From Blastocystis sp. Blastoise (Eukaryota > Sar > Bigyra > Opalinata > Blastocystidae), in NCBI GenBank assembly GCA_039096225.1, contig JBBPEB010000004.1, positions 840,001 through 904,000 on the forward strand: DNA of 64,000 nucleotides, in the 5' to 3' direction. Below the pieces are notes generated by a model that saw only the letters and a program-made list of their open reading frames with translations, did no database searches and was not told the origin of the DNA. The position numbers were made by a program, and so were the translations under genes. This document shows, piece after piece, positions 27,201 through 39,379 of the stretch; positions within the stretch are counted from its first letter, which is position 1, and the number at the start of each line of letters is the position of its first letter.

Positions 27201-27467
27201 TACATCTATATTTAGATGCAAAAGATGCATTTGAAAAAGTATATTTATATATTGAATATTATTTATATTTATATATATATAAATAAAGTTATTTAACTAT
27301 AAATGATGTATATAGTCATTAGAATTAAAACCAACTTATCGTGAATCAAAAATCATGCTTGCAAAAGTATTCATTTACTCATTTATATCTTATTCATTAT
27401 TATCCCCATTCATTATCTCTAGTTAGCACCATTATTAGATCATGACAGTCTTGAACATAATAACTAA
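24255..27467 (+). CDS. SAM-dependent methyltransferase-like protein with C-terminal TPRs, 572 aa
   Basis: Fourteen exons join in frame: 24255-24527, 24623-24928, 25050-25252, 25427-25523, 25628-25723, 25877-26029, 26149-26256, 26509-26607, 26690-26758, 26911-26988, 27043-27127, 27183-27238, 27316-27366, 27423-27467. The N-terminal part has a Rossmann methyltransferase core: PVYILEAGAGHGKLGYLIL (motif I, about residues 115-133), then IYILSDFTPATVKWW and NPLYIIANYLFDSLKQDVF. This matches a family best known to me from bacteria (MidA-like/Methyltransf_28 superfamily fused to TPRs), though I cannot search. The C-terminus has about two TPR-like units (GRMYMGLKEYDKAIRSFKLS and CYEHLHLYLDAKDAFEKSLE). 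The substrate is unknown; TPRs suggest a protein partner. The 283-nt-scale first exons shrink to 45-99 nt exons downstream. Confidence 0.83.
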
Positions 27468-28356
27468 AAATATTATTGAACAAAAAACAAAATGAATATT
27501 GTCAACCAATTATTCTTTTCTTTTTTTTTTTCGACACTCTTTATTTAATTTTCATAATCTATATCAATATCACTTTTTCTTTTTCTCTTTTTTCATCAGG
27601 TATTTATATAGTTCATATTTAAAACATCTTGTTGTTTGATTTATTGATTCTATTAGTTTATTATAATATTTTTTTTCTATTTGGCATTTTTCTTATGACT
27701 CCTAAAATAATATAAATAAAAATCATGCTTCTTTTGATTTATTAAATAATACTGAAATAAATGAAACGAGTTTCGTTTTGTTTTCGAATAAAATTAATAA
27801 AAATGATCATTTATTGTTCCTCAAGAAAAATGGTATCCACTAATCAATTCTTATAATCATAGTCAAGCATATTAACATATAATTACTCAACTAATTTGAC
27901 AAACAACACGATATTCATCACTGAATTGATCACTTTTCTAGTTTCCTCTAATATATTCCTTAAAGAAGACATTAAAATGAACTTAATTAACGATTTAAAA
28001 GGTCTATTTGATAATGAATCAACACATCAACCATATCTTTATTTCCTTTCTTTAAAAGAATGACGCACTTGATCAGATTCTAAGTACGAATACAATTGGA
28101 TAAAATAAAAAGAAAATGTTTTTCATTGAATATTAAGAACCGTGGAGATTCTAGTTTTCGTTGAACTTTTTATTGATTAACCAGATATTTCGTAATTATC
28201 AAGCAATTGACGTGGAGATGTGTTTGTAAAGTGATCGAGACGATCTTTCAAATGTTTTTTAATTGTTTTCAAGTATTATTCATGAGTCACTATACATGTT
28301 GTCGACACAAGTATGAATCATCTCGATTTACCCACGATTTAGGGAAAGATTAATAA
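27468..28356. other. Intergenic, methyltransferase gene to inverted-repeat element
   Basis: About 890 bp downstream of the methyltransferase gene. AT-rich, with no supported gene or repeat. Confidence 0.5.
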
Positions 28357-28396
28357 CTGTCAAACGCGTATTGTTTTTTTCTCAAACGCGTATTTT
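28357..28396 (+). repeat. Left terminal inverted repeat with twin CAAACGCGTAT
   Basis: 40 bp beginning CTGTCAAACGCGTATTG. Two copies of CAAACGCGTAT are separated by a T-run, and the arm pairs with 31102-31141. Confidence 0.85.
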
Positions 28397-31101
28397 CTCA
28401 AGATTATTTTCTAAAATAAAAGAATAACTGTGATATTTTTTTCTTAGCTATATAACTTTTTATGTCAAGCTTCAGTGCTATTACACACAACATATGATTA
28501 AATATTTCATTAGTGCCTTATGAAGAAGAAAAATAAGAGTCAAATTGTATTCATTTCAAGGGTGTACTCTGTCAAACTTTGTTAGGTCATTCTGATTTCG
28601 TAAATACACATAGAGAATGAGTTCTGACATAATCTTGTCGACAAATAAGTCTTTGAAACTGTCTTCTAGGTCGTGATACTGAACTTCATATTCTTTGTTT
28701 GTTTTAATTTATTATGATTTACTTTCTACAGAGTACTTTAAATATATTGTAATGACTTAAAAGCTAAATATATGAGATAAAATTTTGAATGGGTTGAAAT
28801 CCCTATTATAAATAATCAGATTCTTCTCAAATTGATTTCAACTATTGTACTATGATTAAATGATTGAACTAATTAATAAAATAAATAAAACAATAAATAT
28901 ATTTGTCATGTCATAATTCTCATTTTCAGGTTTCTGTCTTTTATTTCAGACAGTCATATTTTTATTTTTAGGTTGCATATGACGTGAATATTTTTCATAA
29001 TAATTTTTGTAGATTATAAAATATTTTATAATTATTAGAATTGTAAATGATTAACTTCCAATATCATCAAACTAAAAATAATTATATTTTCTTGAGTACC
29101 AAATACTTTTGACTACAACAATAAGCAAAAAACATAAAAATTAGTTCTTCATAGTTTATTAACACTAAACAGAAAATTTGATTTATTATGGATTTGCAAG
29201 CGTCTAGTTTCACCAAATTGATTTATTTATAATTTTAATTTATAGTTATAAGATATATGTTATGTGAACTTTAATATTATGTTAATAAATATCTTTTTAA
29301 TATTTTCCTTATGGAGAAAAATAATCATTTTCAATTGACGTTAAAGTGTTTTTCTAAAAAAGGGTTGTTACACTTAGTGATAGTTCTTGATAATTATTGA
29401 ATTAAAAACAAAAAAAATATATTCTTATATATTTAACACTCTCTTATATAAATATTCAAATGATATTTTAAAAAACAAATAATTCTTACTGGTATAAAGA
29501 AAGCTGCTAAAAGAAAGAAAAAGCCAAAAAAAAAATGATTTTTTTCTGTTATTAATTAATGTCAGGTTACCTATCTCTTCATGTAGATTGGGAACAGTTT
29601 ATATATATTAAATTAGTACAATGTTAAGTATCTCTATTTAGTAAAATATAGATTTATATATAAATATTTTAATATTTATTAACACAAAAGAAATTATATG
29701 TATATGGCTTTTTGAGTTTTTTACACTTTTTTCTTTTTTTCCCATATTGAAAAATAGAAATTCAAAAGTATGTGCAGTTTCAAACTGTTTATATGCTTGC
29801 TATTACATTATGATAGTGAAAATTCTAGAATCAATACATTATGATACAACACAATGAAATGCATTTTTTTCATACTTTTTGACAATAAAGTAATATAAAT
29901 TATAAATAAATTTCAGAATTTTAAATTATTTAAAAATGATAGATATTCGACTATAGTTGCAAAAAATATAATAAAGAGAAATAAACACATAAAGAAAACA
30001 TATATATATTTGACATAATATACATTTTTTAAAAACTCGTTTTAGGGTATTGTTATCATGCCCTTGAATCAATAAATATTTCATTAATTGTTTTCAAGGT
30101 TTATATATATAATATAGATTGATAGATGCATAATATACCAAAATTTCAATACTCTGTGACTTATTATTAACCGTCAAAATATCATAGTTAGTTAGTGTTT
30201 TTATGAAAAACAATAAAAAATGTAAAAAAAAATAAAATCCTCTTTTTGAAACACTAAATTTAATTTCAAATATTTTAATATAAATAATATAAATAAGCAC
30301 GGCTTATATTTTATACATATATAAAAATAGAAACTAGTTAATCATTCTATGAACTTCAGTAATCAGGAATATTCATGGAGTAAAGGAATGAGTGTGAAAT
30401 TTTTTGTTGTCTTTTTCATTATTCTTAATTTTTATTATATGTTTATACATAGATATTATTTTATAAATAACTTGACATATTATTTCTTTAACTAATTTAT
30501 TTTATGAGTAGGATTGTTAACTCAATATATAAAACTATAAAAAACAGTTGTTAATTGTGTGTCTAAAGGTAGTGTATTTCTTAATGTTAAGTGATTATTT
30601 TATCATTTATATTAGTCTTGATTTAGGGTTGATTATAATATCCAACAAATAATGATTTTTAATGATAATAATATGAGAATTAGCACTAAATTATTGATAA
30701 GATATTACTAATTTTTAAGATAGATACGTTAACAATAATTGCAGACGATATAGACCTCATTTATGTTGTAATAGACTAATTTTGAAAGAACATTATTCAA
30801 GTGATACTTGCTCAAACTCATTTGAGTGAAAATTATTTGTATATTCTTGAAGATAAACATATTCTTATATATTTTTTAGATTAACTCTTTTTAATAAGTC
30901 GCTCTTGTCATTAAAAAAGTTGGTACTATAAAATAAGACGAGCAACTTTGTGTACTGATTTTTCATTGTGTATTATGTGTATACACTTCATATTTATGAA
31001 GTAGTCTCTGATAGATTAGAAAAGAGTTTATGCAAAAAATTATTTAAAAAAAATAAATATCAACTGAGTTCAACCAAAAACAAAATATACACAAAAACAT
31101 A

Positions 31102-31141
31102 AAAATACGCGTTTGAGAAAAAAACGATACGCGTTTGACAG
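31102..31141 (-). repeat. Right terminal inverted repeat with twin CAAACGCGTAT
   Basis: Mirror of the left arm; the only difference is C for T at position 16 from the end. It is followed directly by ATAA. Confidence 0.85.
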
Positions 31142-31215
31142 ATAATCGAGATTATTTACAAGAGAAATATCTTAATTGATGGAAATATATAATTATTTTT
31201 TGTTATTTAGGAATC

Positions 31216-32511
31216 ATGACTTTTAATAAATTCTATTTATTAGCTTGTGCTCTTTTCTGTTGTGTTGCTCTTTCTGAAAGTATTTAAATAGACTTTAAAA
31301 CTCCATTTTATTTTTGTATAGCTGTCCAATGTGGTACTTATCTCTCTGGTTGCTACAATCGTAAGCATTCATTTTCAATAGTTGATTCTATCGTCTATTA
31401 TATGTATAGAAGTTCAACATAAATTCATTATTCAAGGTGCTAAAGGTTCTCAACCTAGATCTATTCATTATGTCGGTTATCTTTATAATGGTGTCTCTTG
31501 TTCTAGTAATAAGAACTTCTTACAAACTGATTTAACGTATTTATATAGATATATATATATATTTTTCAAATTTTTATTAACTTTTTTTCATGGTAATATT
31601 ATGTTTATATATATATAGTACTTATATTACTGATTGCCACAATTCTACTTATACTTGGGTTTGTATGTTTATTTTTCATCATAAATATTATATATATTAT
31701 TTTTATATATTGTTTTTTTTTATACTATTTTTTTATATTATATCTATATATATCTATATATATAGCTATGGAAAATTGTACTGTAACTAAATCTATTACT
31801 CATACTGCTACTCTTATTGATTACAATATTGCTGGTAAAGATTTTACTTGTACTAAGATGCCTCCTACAGGTAAACCCGTTACTGTTGGTGATACTAATT
31901 ATGAATGTAATTATGATTATATGACTCTTTGGGATGCCTTAAAGAGTATAGTTCGTTATGTTGATATTAATGATCCTTTTATGTGGAGATTCTCTACTGA
32001 TACTGAAAACTATTATATGGGTTTCATATATTCTTCTAATGAATACAGTAAAATCAGTGAAGAAGGTATATTTATATTTTTTTAATATTTTTTAATATTT
32101 ATTTTATATTATATTTATTTTATATTATATTTTTATTATATTTATATTTTTATTATATTTATATTTTTATTATATTTATTTTATATTTTTATTTAATATT
32201 CCTATAATCATAGGTTGTGATGGTTATGTTGCTCCTGTCAACTTTAGTATATATTATTATTTCAATTCTATTATCCTATTTATATAATTATAATTATATA
32301 TTATTATTTCAATTCTATTATCCTATTTATATAATTATAATAATATATTATTATTTCATCTATTTGATTACTCCTTATAGAATTAGATGCTGGCTGGTAT
32401 GTTGCTATTGCTGTTGTTATTGTTGCTGCTATTGCTGCTTTTACTTATTTCCGTAAACAAAAGAAAGCTCAAGAAGAAGATAACTTCGTCTTAATGCAAA
32501 CTCAAGCTTAA
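31216..32511 (+). CDS. Small Cys-rich type I membrane protein, 245 aa
   Basis: I do not recognise the family. Seven exons join in frame: 31216-31279, 31322-31360, 31410-31536, 31619-31662, 31766-32065, 32214-32246, 32381-32511. The first exon encodes a classic signal peptide (MTFNKFYLLACALFCCVALSE). The ectodomain of about 175 residues has regularly spaced Cys (VQCGTYLSGC, GVSCSS, TDCHN, ENCTV, DFTCTK, YECNYDY, GCDGY), suggesting disulphides. A single transmembrane helix (WYVAIAVVIVAAIAAFTYF) is followed by a short charged tail ending QTQA. It is likely a secretory-pathway or cell-surface protein, loosely reminiscent of lectin-like or p24-like ectodomains, but I make no such claim. Splicing is all GTAT/GTAA...TAG. 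An inverted-repeat element lies just upstream and may supply or disturb its promoter. Confidence 0.75.
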
Positions 32512-32978
32512 ATTCAATAGAGAGTCTAATCATTTTTGATCATAATTATTGTTAATATATAAACATATATCATCATATATAATTATATTTTTTTACACTG
32601 TTAATAATTATATCCTATTTTTTTAATGTACATTGTATTGAACAACATTTTCGTTGCTTCTTTTGTATATTTTTGTATATTTATATAAATTCTTAATTAT
32701 TTAAATGTATATACAAAAATAACACTATTTGTTGATTTTTTTTTTCATTAAATTTTTTTTTCAATCACTAAACTATTCAATCTATCTACACGTTACTAAT
32801 GAATCACAATCTCTTTAATAATAATTACTTTTAGAGAAGAACTGGATTATTATCAACAGCTAGCTTTCCATTCTAGTTAATAACTTAAATTCAGTTTTTT
32901 TTTTATCCTTTATTTCCACGTTTTATTGTTATTTTTCTTACATTTACTAAAAAATAATTTATTTTATACATTTTTATC
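32512..32978. other. Intergenic, membrane-protein gene to RBR gene
   Basis: About 470 bp, AT-rich; nothing recognisable. Confidence 0.5.
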
Positions 32979-34266
32979 ATGTATAATTTTTATAAAAAGC
33001 TTGCTTCTTCTGTTGGGCTAAGCTCTGGTGCTAATGATCAACAACCAGCAAAACAACAACAAATGGACGTTAACTATAATGTATATTACTCTATTTATGA
33101 TTAATATTGCTTTATTTCTATAGAAGAGTTCCGATGGCATCGTCTCAAGTGAGAATATGGTTGCAAATACAAAATTTCTTTTATCTCCACATGATTATGT
33201 TTGCGAAAAAACTATACAATGCCCTATTTGTGCTGACTATTTCATCAGAAATGAGGTCTATGAATGTCCTTGTGAGATGCATCATATTATCTGTTATAAT
33301 TGTCTCATTAATGAAATAGAAAATCAAAATACTGATGACGTATCATATTATTGTTGTCCTGCATGCGGTTCAGATAAGCACGAAAAGTTAGGATGCCAAG
33401 ATATTGCTTATATATATGGTCGTGGAGATCCTTTTTGTCCTGAAGCCTTTGAAGCAAAAATGGCTTATGACAAAAAATTATTTACTTTTTATTCTCGACT
33501 TATCTCTGTGAAATGTGCAAATAAATATTGTGAGGGGAAGTGTGATCTTCCTCAAGATATTCAAGCTTCTTCTTCAGGTATTTTTGTTACTGATATAAAA
33601 AAAGAATGTATATGTCCATTATGCAAATACTCTACTTGCCCTATATGTAAGGATTTCTATCATTATGGTATGGATTGTAATACAAAAGATAAAATTGTAA
33701 AAGATTATAAACAATGGGAACGATATGGAAGAGACAGTCGACATTTTGAAAAAATGAGTGATGAAGAACGAAAGAATAATTTTGAAAAAGCTCAAAAGAA
33801 CTTTGCTAACGAATTAAAGATTATTGAAGAAAATTATAAGAATGAATGTTTAGATGAAGAAGATAAATCTCGTTCATGTAAATATTGTCCTCATTGTCAT
33901 CGTGTTATTCGTAAAGAAGGTGGTTGTGATGATATGATATGTGGTCGTAATTGGCATGGAGGGAATATTCAAGATGGTTGTGGAGCTGATTTCAAATGGT
34001 CTAAAGCTGAAGCATATATTCCTGATATTCCGAAGAAGAGAGTTATTTATTTTAACGAGAAAAAACCTAAAGAAATGGTTCTTACCAATCATGATGACAA
34101 GTTTTATTGTTGTATGTGTGGTGTGTGTCCTATTAGGGGATACAGATTCAAATGTATCAATTGCCTTTCTTTTTATATATGTGAACAATGTGAATTTGAC
34201 GAACATGAAAAACATTGTAAAGGTCAACATATATTTAAATTAATTAATGATCCACATGAAGTATAA
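32979..34266 (+). CDS. RBR-type (RING-IBR-RING) ubiquitin ligase with C-terminal ZZ finger, 414 aa
   Basis: Two exons, 32979-33080 and 33124-34266. RING1 starts at C67 (CPIC, then CPCEMHHIICYNC and CCPACG). The IBR-like region starts near C165 (KCANKYCEGKCDLPQ ... CPLCKYSTCPICKDFYH). After a charged helical linker, RING2 starts near C286 (CKYCPHCHRVIRKEGGCDDM), where C302 aligns with the RBR catalytic cysteine that carries a ubiquitin thioester. The C-terminus is a ZZ-type finger (about 363-410: CCMCGVCPIRGYRFKC ... CEQCEFDEHEKHC), which in other proteins binds N-termini or histone tails. RING2 has an unusual insertion (GRNWHGGNIQDGCGADFKW). It is expected to be a cytosolic E3 ligase; substrates are unknown. 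Confidence 0.88.
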
Positions 34267-34775
34267 TCATTATATATCTACTTTTTCTTTTGTTTCTGTT
34301 ATTTTCATATTATCTTTTTCTCTCCATAATTTCATGTATTATATATATATATATATTCTTTTTATTTCGTCTTCTTTCTTTTTGTTATGAATAATATGTC
34401 ATATATTTTATGTTTTGTATATATTTATGTTCATTTGATCATAAAGTCATTTTTGTAATCTACTATATTCATTGAAAAACAGTATGAATCATATAAAACA
34501 ACTAGGTATATCATTGAGAAAAAGAAAAGAAATAATATGTTGAACAATAAAGAAAAAATAATGAACTCCTCTGATAAAACAACTAGAGGAGACTATTATA
34601 AAAATAAATTAAATAATAGATAAACTATTTAAGATATCTATTTAGTATTCGAGAGATAATAAGATACAAATAATATTAGAACGATGAATCGAAGAAGAAT
34701 AATGTAAAGATTATTTAAAGAAATTAATTATTATAAAAAAAATATTAATGTATGCTAATAGTCTTCTTCATTTAA
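34267..34775. other. Convergent intergenic region, RBR and SCYL1 genes
   Basis: About 510 bp between two 3' ends. AT-rich; nothing beyond presumed 3' untranslated regions. Confidence 0.5.
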
Positions 34776-35922
34776 TTACCTAGATAATAGAAATTGTTAT
34801 TTATAATAGTATACATATATAATTATATATATATATACCATTTATCATCATCACTCCAACCATCATCACTCCAACCATCAGACTATATATTAATAATAAT
34901 AGTAATAATGGTAATATTAATAATTATTATTATATGTATAATTATAATAATATGTATAATCATAATAATAATAATAAATATAATAATAATAAATATAATA
35001 AATATAATAATAATAATAAAATACAGTTTTTTGTGTTTTTGTAGTAGAATTGGTTTTTGGTTTTTCATCGAAATCGAGGTCAAGATCTAAATTGTCTTCA
35101 TCATCCCACCCGTCATTATTCTTTGTGGACTTCACTACTGGCTTTTCTACACGAGAAGAAGTTGATATTCTTGAAGAACGAAGAGACGTACCAAGAGGAG
35201 TAGACTTCTTTAGAACATTCTGACGGGAAACAGATGAACGAGCAGATTTTATAGGCTTTTCTATTGAAATTGTTTTTTATAATATGGAAGATGAATTTAT
35301 TATTATATAAAAAATATAAGATATATCATAATAATTGATCACTTTTGTATACAAAACATAAGTATATATTATATCATTATAAGGTGAATCATACCAGGTT
35401 TGGATTCCTATATATATATATATATATACATAATATATATATATATATATATACTTGAATAAATTCTGTTGCCCATTCATCTAAATCCAAAGGTTGATTC
35501 GCTATAAATAAATAAATATATATATATATATATATATATAAAAGAAATACAAATTGGTTTTGAAACAGTAGTAGGGCCTTTTCTCTTCTAGAAGAAAGTA
35601 GAATATATATATTAATAATAAATAGTTTAAAAAAATATATATATAAGAATATATTAATAAGAATACTGCTGGAAGACTCTTTTGAGGTTCTTTTTGTTTT
35701 TTCAACTATATTTTATAAATAATAATTATAAATAATAATATATATATACTTGATTAATAATATCTAGATTCTTTTTTAAATATTCATCTTCTTCATTCGT
35801 TTCATCGTCTTCAAAATCGAGTTTTGTTTCTGAATTATCATCCATTAATTCATTAATATTATTACTTTTAACTTCTATTTATATATAGATAAAGGAGTAT
35901 TAACATAAAGTATATACATTAA

Positions 35923-35954
<32 letters not shown>

Positions 35955-36150
35955 CTTTCACTTGGTATATTGGTATTTACAAAGTCATTATTTGAATCTA
36001 ATAAATCAGAAGTATCACTTGCATCAGACATATTCATATCATTAGAGAAAGGATCGGACGCAGGCTTTGTCGATTTAGGTTTCTTAACGGTAGGTGTGTC
36101 ATCAAATAAATCATCATCTAAATCATCATCCTTCCAAGCATTATCTTCTT

Positions 36151-36202
<52 letters not shown>

Positions 36203-36240
36203 AAGAATAAAGAATAAAGGATATCACTCAATAATTATTA

Positions 36241-36288
<48 letters not shown>

Positions 36289-37224
36289 GTGTGGCATTAA
36301 TATTAAATTTATTAAATATTTCATTTTCATTGACAGGAGTAGAATTAGTATTTGTATAATTGCTATTATTATTATTATTACCACTCTTAACACTACTAGT
36401 ACTTGCAGGTGCTGTATCTCCTCTGAAAGAACTCGTTTGAACAGAAGAAGAAGAAGAAGAAACTGAAGTCATTCTATTAGCGTTATTTGTAGAAGAAGGA
36501 GAAGTAATAGGTGCTCCTGTGACCATTTTACTCACTATATTTACAGCTGAAGATATATAAGCTGCAGGAGCATAAGAAGAAGTAGAAGTAGATGAAGAAG
36601 GAGGATTATATACAGGAGCTGAACCTGTCTTTAACCATTTTGCATGATATTCCTATGAATTGAGGTATCGTTAATAACAAATAATGAATATCTTATTATT
36701 ATTAGGATTATAATTCAAATAAATATTGATATATTTATATGATGAATAATGAATAGATACTTTAAGTTGATCTATTAATTGTTCTACTGTTGCAAAGCAT
36801 TCAGTTCTCACGTTATCATCAGCATCCCAAAGAAGAGGACATAGAGCGGGTAATAACTTTGTAGCTAAGAAATGTCCATCATAAAAGTGTTTATTGATGG
36901 AAATAGCCTTAAGAGATTGTTCTCTTGTTTTCGGGAAAACATCACGTAAACCACGACCAATACAGGGAAATATACTTTGTTTACGAACAACTTCATTTAC
37001 AGAAGATGCAATGCGACCTAGACAAATAATAACATTGGTTCTAATGGCGGGAAGAGGGTCTTGTTGAAGGAGGGAAAGCATTTGAACACATTTCACTTGA
37101 TTTCCATCATTTAATTTACCTGCTAAGGAGAGCATAGAACGAATTGTTACTTCTTTCATTTTATTATTTGTATCTCTAAAATATATATATATATATATAT
37201 TTAGATATATAAATAAATGTATCT

Positions 37225-37255
<31 letters not shown>

Positions 37256-39379
37256 CGTAAATCCAGTACATATTTGATCAAATAATTTACTATTTAATTC
37301 ATGAGAAGATAATTGGTTAATATAAGAATCAATATTTTCTAATAAAAGAACACGAGTTGCACGATCCTTTCGAGAAAATAATGAAAATACACAGGGTGAT
37401 ACTAATTTACTAAATTGTTCGTCATTCATTGATTTTCCTATAAATAGAATACAAGGTAAAACATAGGGACCTAATTGAACATCCCCGTGGTAAACTTCAT
37501 CTTCTAATAAAGGTAAGATATATTCAATACATATAGTCTATATATATATAATGTTATATAAGATAAATTAAATAATAAAACAATATAAATCAGAAATTAT
37601 TATTTAAAAGAAAAGATTTAAAAATAACATACAGAGGGAAAAGAAGGTAAATATTTAATTAGTGACTGATAATAAACATATTTTTGTTCATTTTCTTTGA
37701 TACTCTTTTCATCCAAATATTGAATACATTTGACAAGTGGATGCTTTAAGAATGTAGATGAAATCAATTTACTAGGTGGAGGACGTGCCAAAGGAGCATT
37801 TTTACACTTATATATACTGCTATCAATCACGTGAGGGTGAGGGATTCCTTCGAATACTGTTTCCATTAAACTATAGAATGTAATCATATATATAAGAATA
37901 TGTAAATAGTATTTATAATGCAAAAGGTTATATATATATAAATAATCAAATGATATATATATATATATATATGATGAATAAATGGTAAATTTTATAATGC
38001 AAAAGGTTATGTATATATAAATAATCAAATGATATATATACATAATGAATACAAAAAAATAAATATTCATATATAAACAATTAAATAATAATAATAATAA
38101 TAATATATATACATAATGAATACAAAAAAATAAATATTCATATATAAACAATTAAATAATAATAATATATATACCATCCCAAGGCATAACTATCAACAAT
38201 ACAACTATTACATTCATTGATAAGCTTATAATCACGATTATTTAATTCAGGACAAATATATGATGAAATCTGCTTATCAATATTACTCCTAAATAAATAG
38301 AAAAAAAAAGAAATAGGTGATATATTTATATTTATATAATATATAAAAATAAATAAATGTATATATATACGTAAAATAAGCAGGTGGTAATTCATCTTGT
38401 TTATAATCATATAACATATCAAAACAACCCAATTTCCACATACCATTTTTAGTGACAAAAACACTGTTTTCATTAATAAATCCATGAATATGTTTTGTAT
38501 CTTCATTAATAAATTGAAGGCAAGAACAAATGTTATATAAACCAACCATTATCCAACTAACAAGTTGATCTCTATAAAGAAAAATAAATAAAAAGATAAA
38601 ATAAATAAAAATATAAAATAAATAAAAATATATAAAATAAATAAAAATATAAAATAAATAAAAATATAAAATAAAAAAAAATATATAAAATAAATAAAAA
38701 TATAAAATAAATAAAAATATAACATAAAAAAAAATATAAAATAAATAAAAATATAAAATAAATAAAAATATAAAATAAATAAAAATATAAAATAAAAATA
38801 TACTCTTCAATTTTGTCAGGGATCAGATAATTAATAGGATTTGCATTATCTTTCTTTTCTTTTCCAGTTGCAAATTGTAGCCATCTCTTTAAAGGAATAC
38901 AAGCTTCAGTAATCTATATACATAATAATAATAAAATATAGCATAACAAATAATTCGAATAGTAACTAATTATATAATTACTTAATTATTTTAAAGATTA
39001 CATGAAGAATAAAAAATAAATATATAAATACATAGAAAACACCTTTATCTGATTCATTTCCATTAATGTACTTTAATACTGCAGGATGTCTGAATGTTTT
39101 GATTCTCTTTAAACTAAAAACATATATTAAAACATTATCAACATAAATACAAATGAAATAGAACATATAAACATACGCATTTTCAGCAGTAGTTGTACGA
39201 ACTCCAGTTTTAAAGAGACAACATTCTGAATTATCAGTTTTATTCTTTCCATACGATAATTCCCATCCGAAATCACTCGTAAATGCACGTTCAGGTTGAG
39301 AAAATTCATAATCACTCATGAATGCAGTATCCGTCGAAGCAGTACCACTACCTACAAGATAATTCAATACACGTAACAT
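34776..39379 (-). CDS. SCYL1-like pseudokinase with HEAT repeats, 917 aa, 18 exons
   Basis: SCYL1 proteins scaffold COPI/Golgi traffic. Exons: 39379-39177, 39113-39032, 38913-38804, 38571-38371, 38288-38175, 37870-37633, 37537-37257, 37175-36761, 36652-36287, 36154-35956, 35874-35750, 35705-35667, 35587-35551, 35501-35455, 35407-35395 (13 nt), 35260-35025, 34882-34839, 34779-34776; every phase checks. The kinase-like N-terminus (about 1-310) reads FRHPAVLKYING, HIHGFINENSVFVTKNGMW, KLGCFDM, so HRD and DFG are absent, as in animal SCYL1. HEAT-type helices follow (about 320-550, e.g. IRTNVIICLGRIAS, DNVRTECFATVEQLI). The rest is a Ser/Asn-rich, acidic tail with DGWDDEDN and DGWSDDGWSDDDKW motifs. 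The RKLD-like COPI tail of animal SCYL1 is not seen. Confidence 0.92.
38572..38803. repeat. Minisatellite intron in the SCYL1 gene
   Basis: The third intron is nearly all tandem copies of an A-rich unit of about 16-17 bp (AAAATATAAAATAAAT). It makes no contribution to coding; translated frames across it are artefacts. Confidence 0.85.

Larger units (their letters stand above)
28357..31141. mobile_element. 2.8-kb non-coding element with 40-bp inverted repeats
   Basis: The ends 28357-28396 and 31102-31141 are inverted repeats of 40 bp with one mismatch (position 16). Each arm holds two direct copies of CAAACGCGTAT, a CpG-containing motif that stands out in this AT-rich DNA. Both flanks read ATAA (28353-28356 and 31142-31145), a possible 4-bp target duplication; a TA duplication with one mispaired end base is an alternative reading. 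Inside I find no frame longer than about 70 codons and no spliceable gene, so it is either a large non-autonomous element or a decayed one. It lacks the TA microsatellites common in host introns. It ends only 75 bp before the start codon of the next gene. Confidence 0.75.

Noticed and set aside
30094-30300. 68-residue frame inside the 2.8-kb element as a transposase remnant
   Set aside because: Low complexity, with no motif of any transposase or helper protein.
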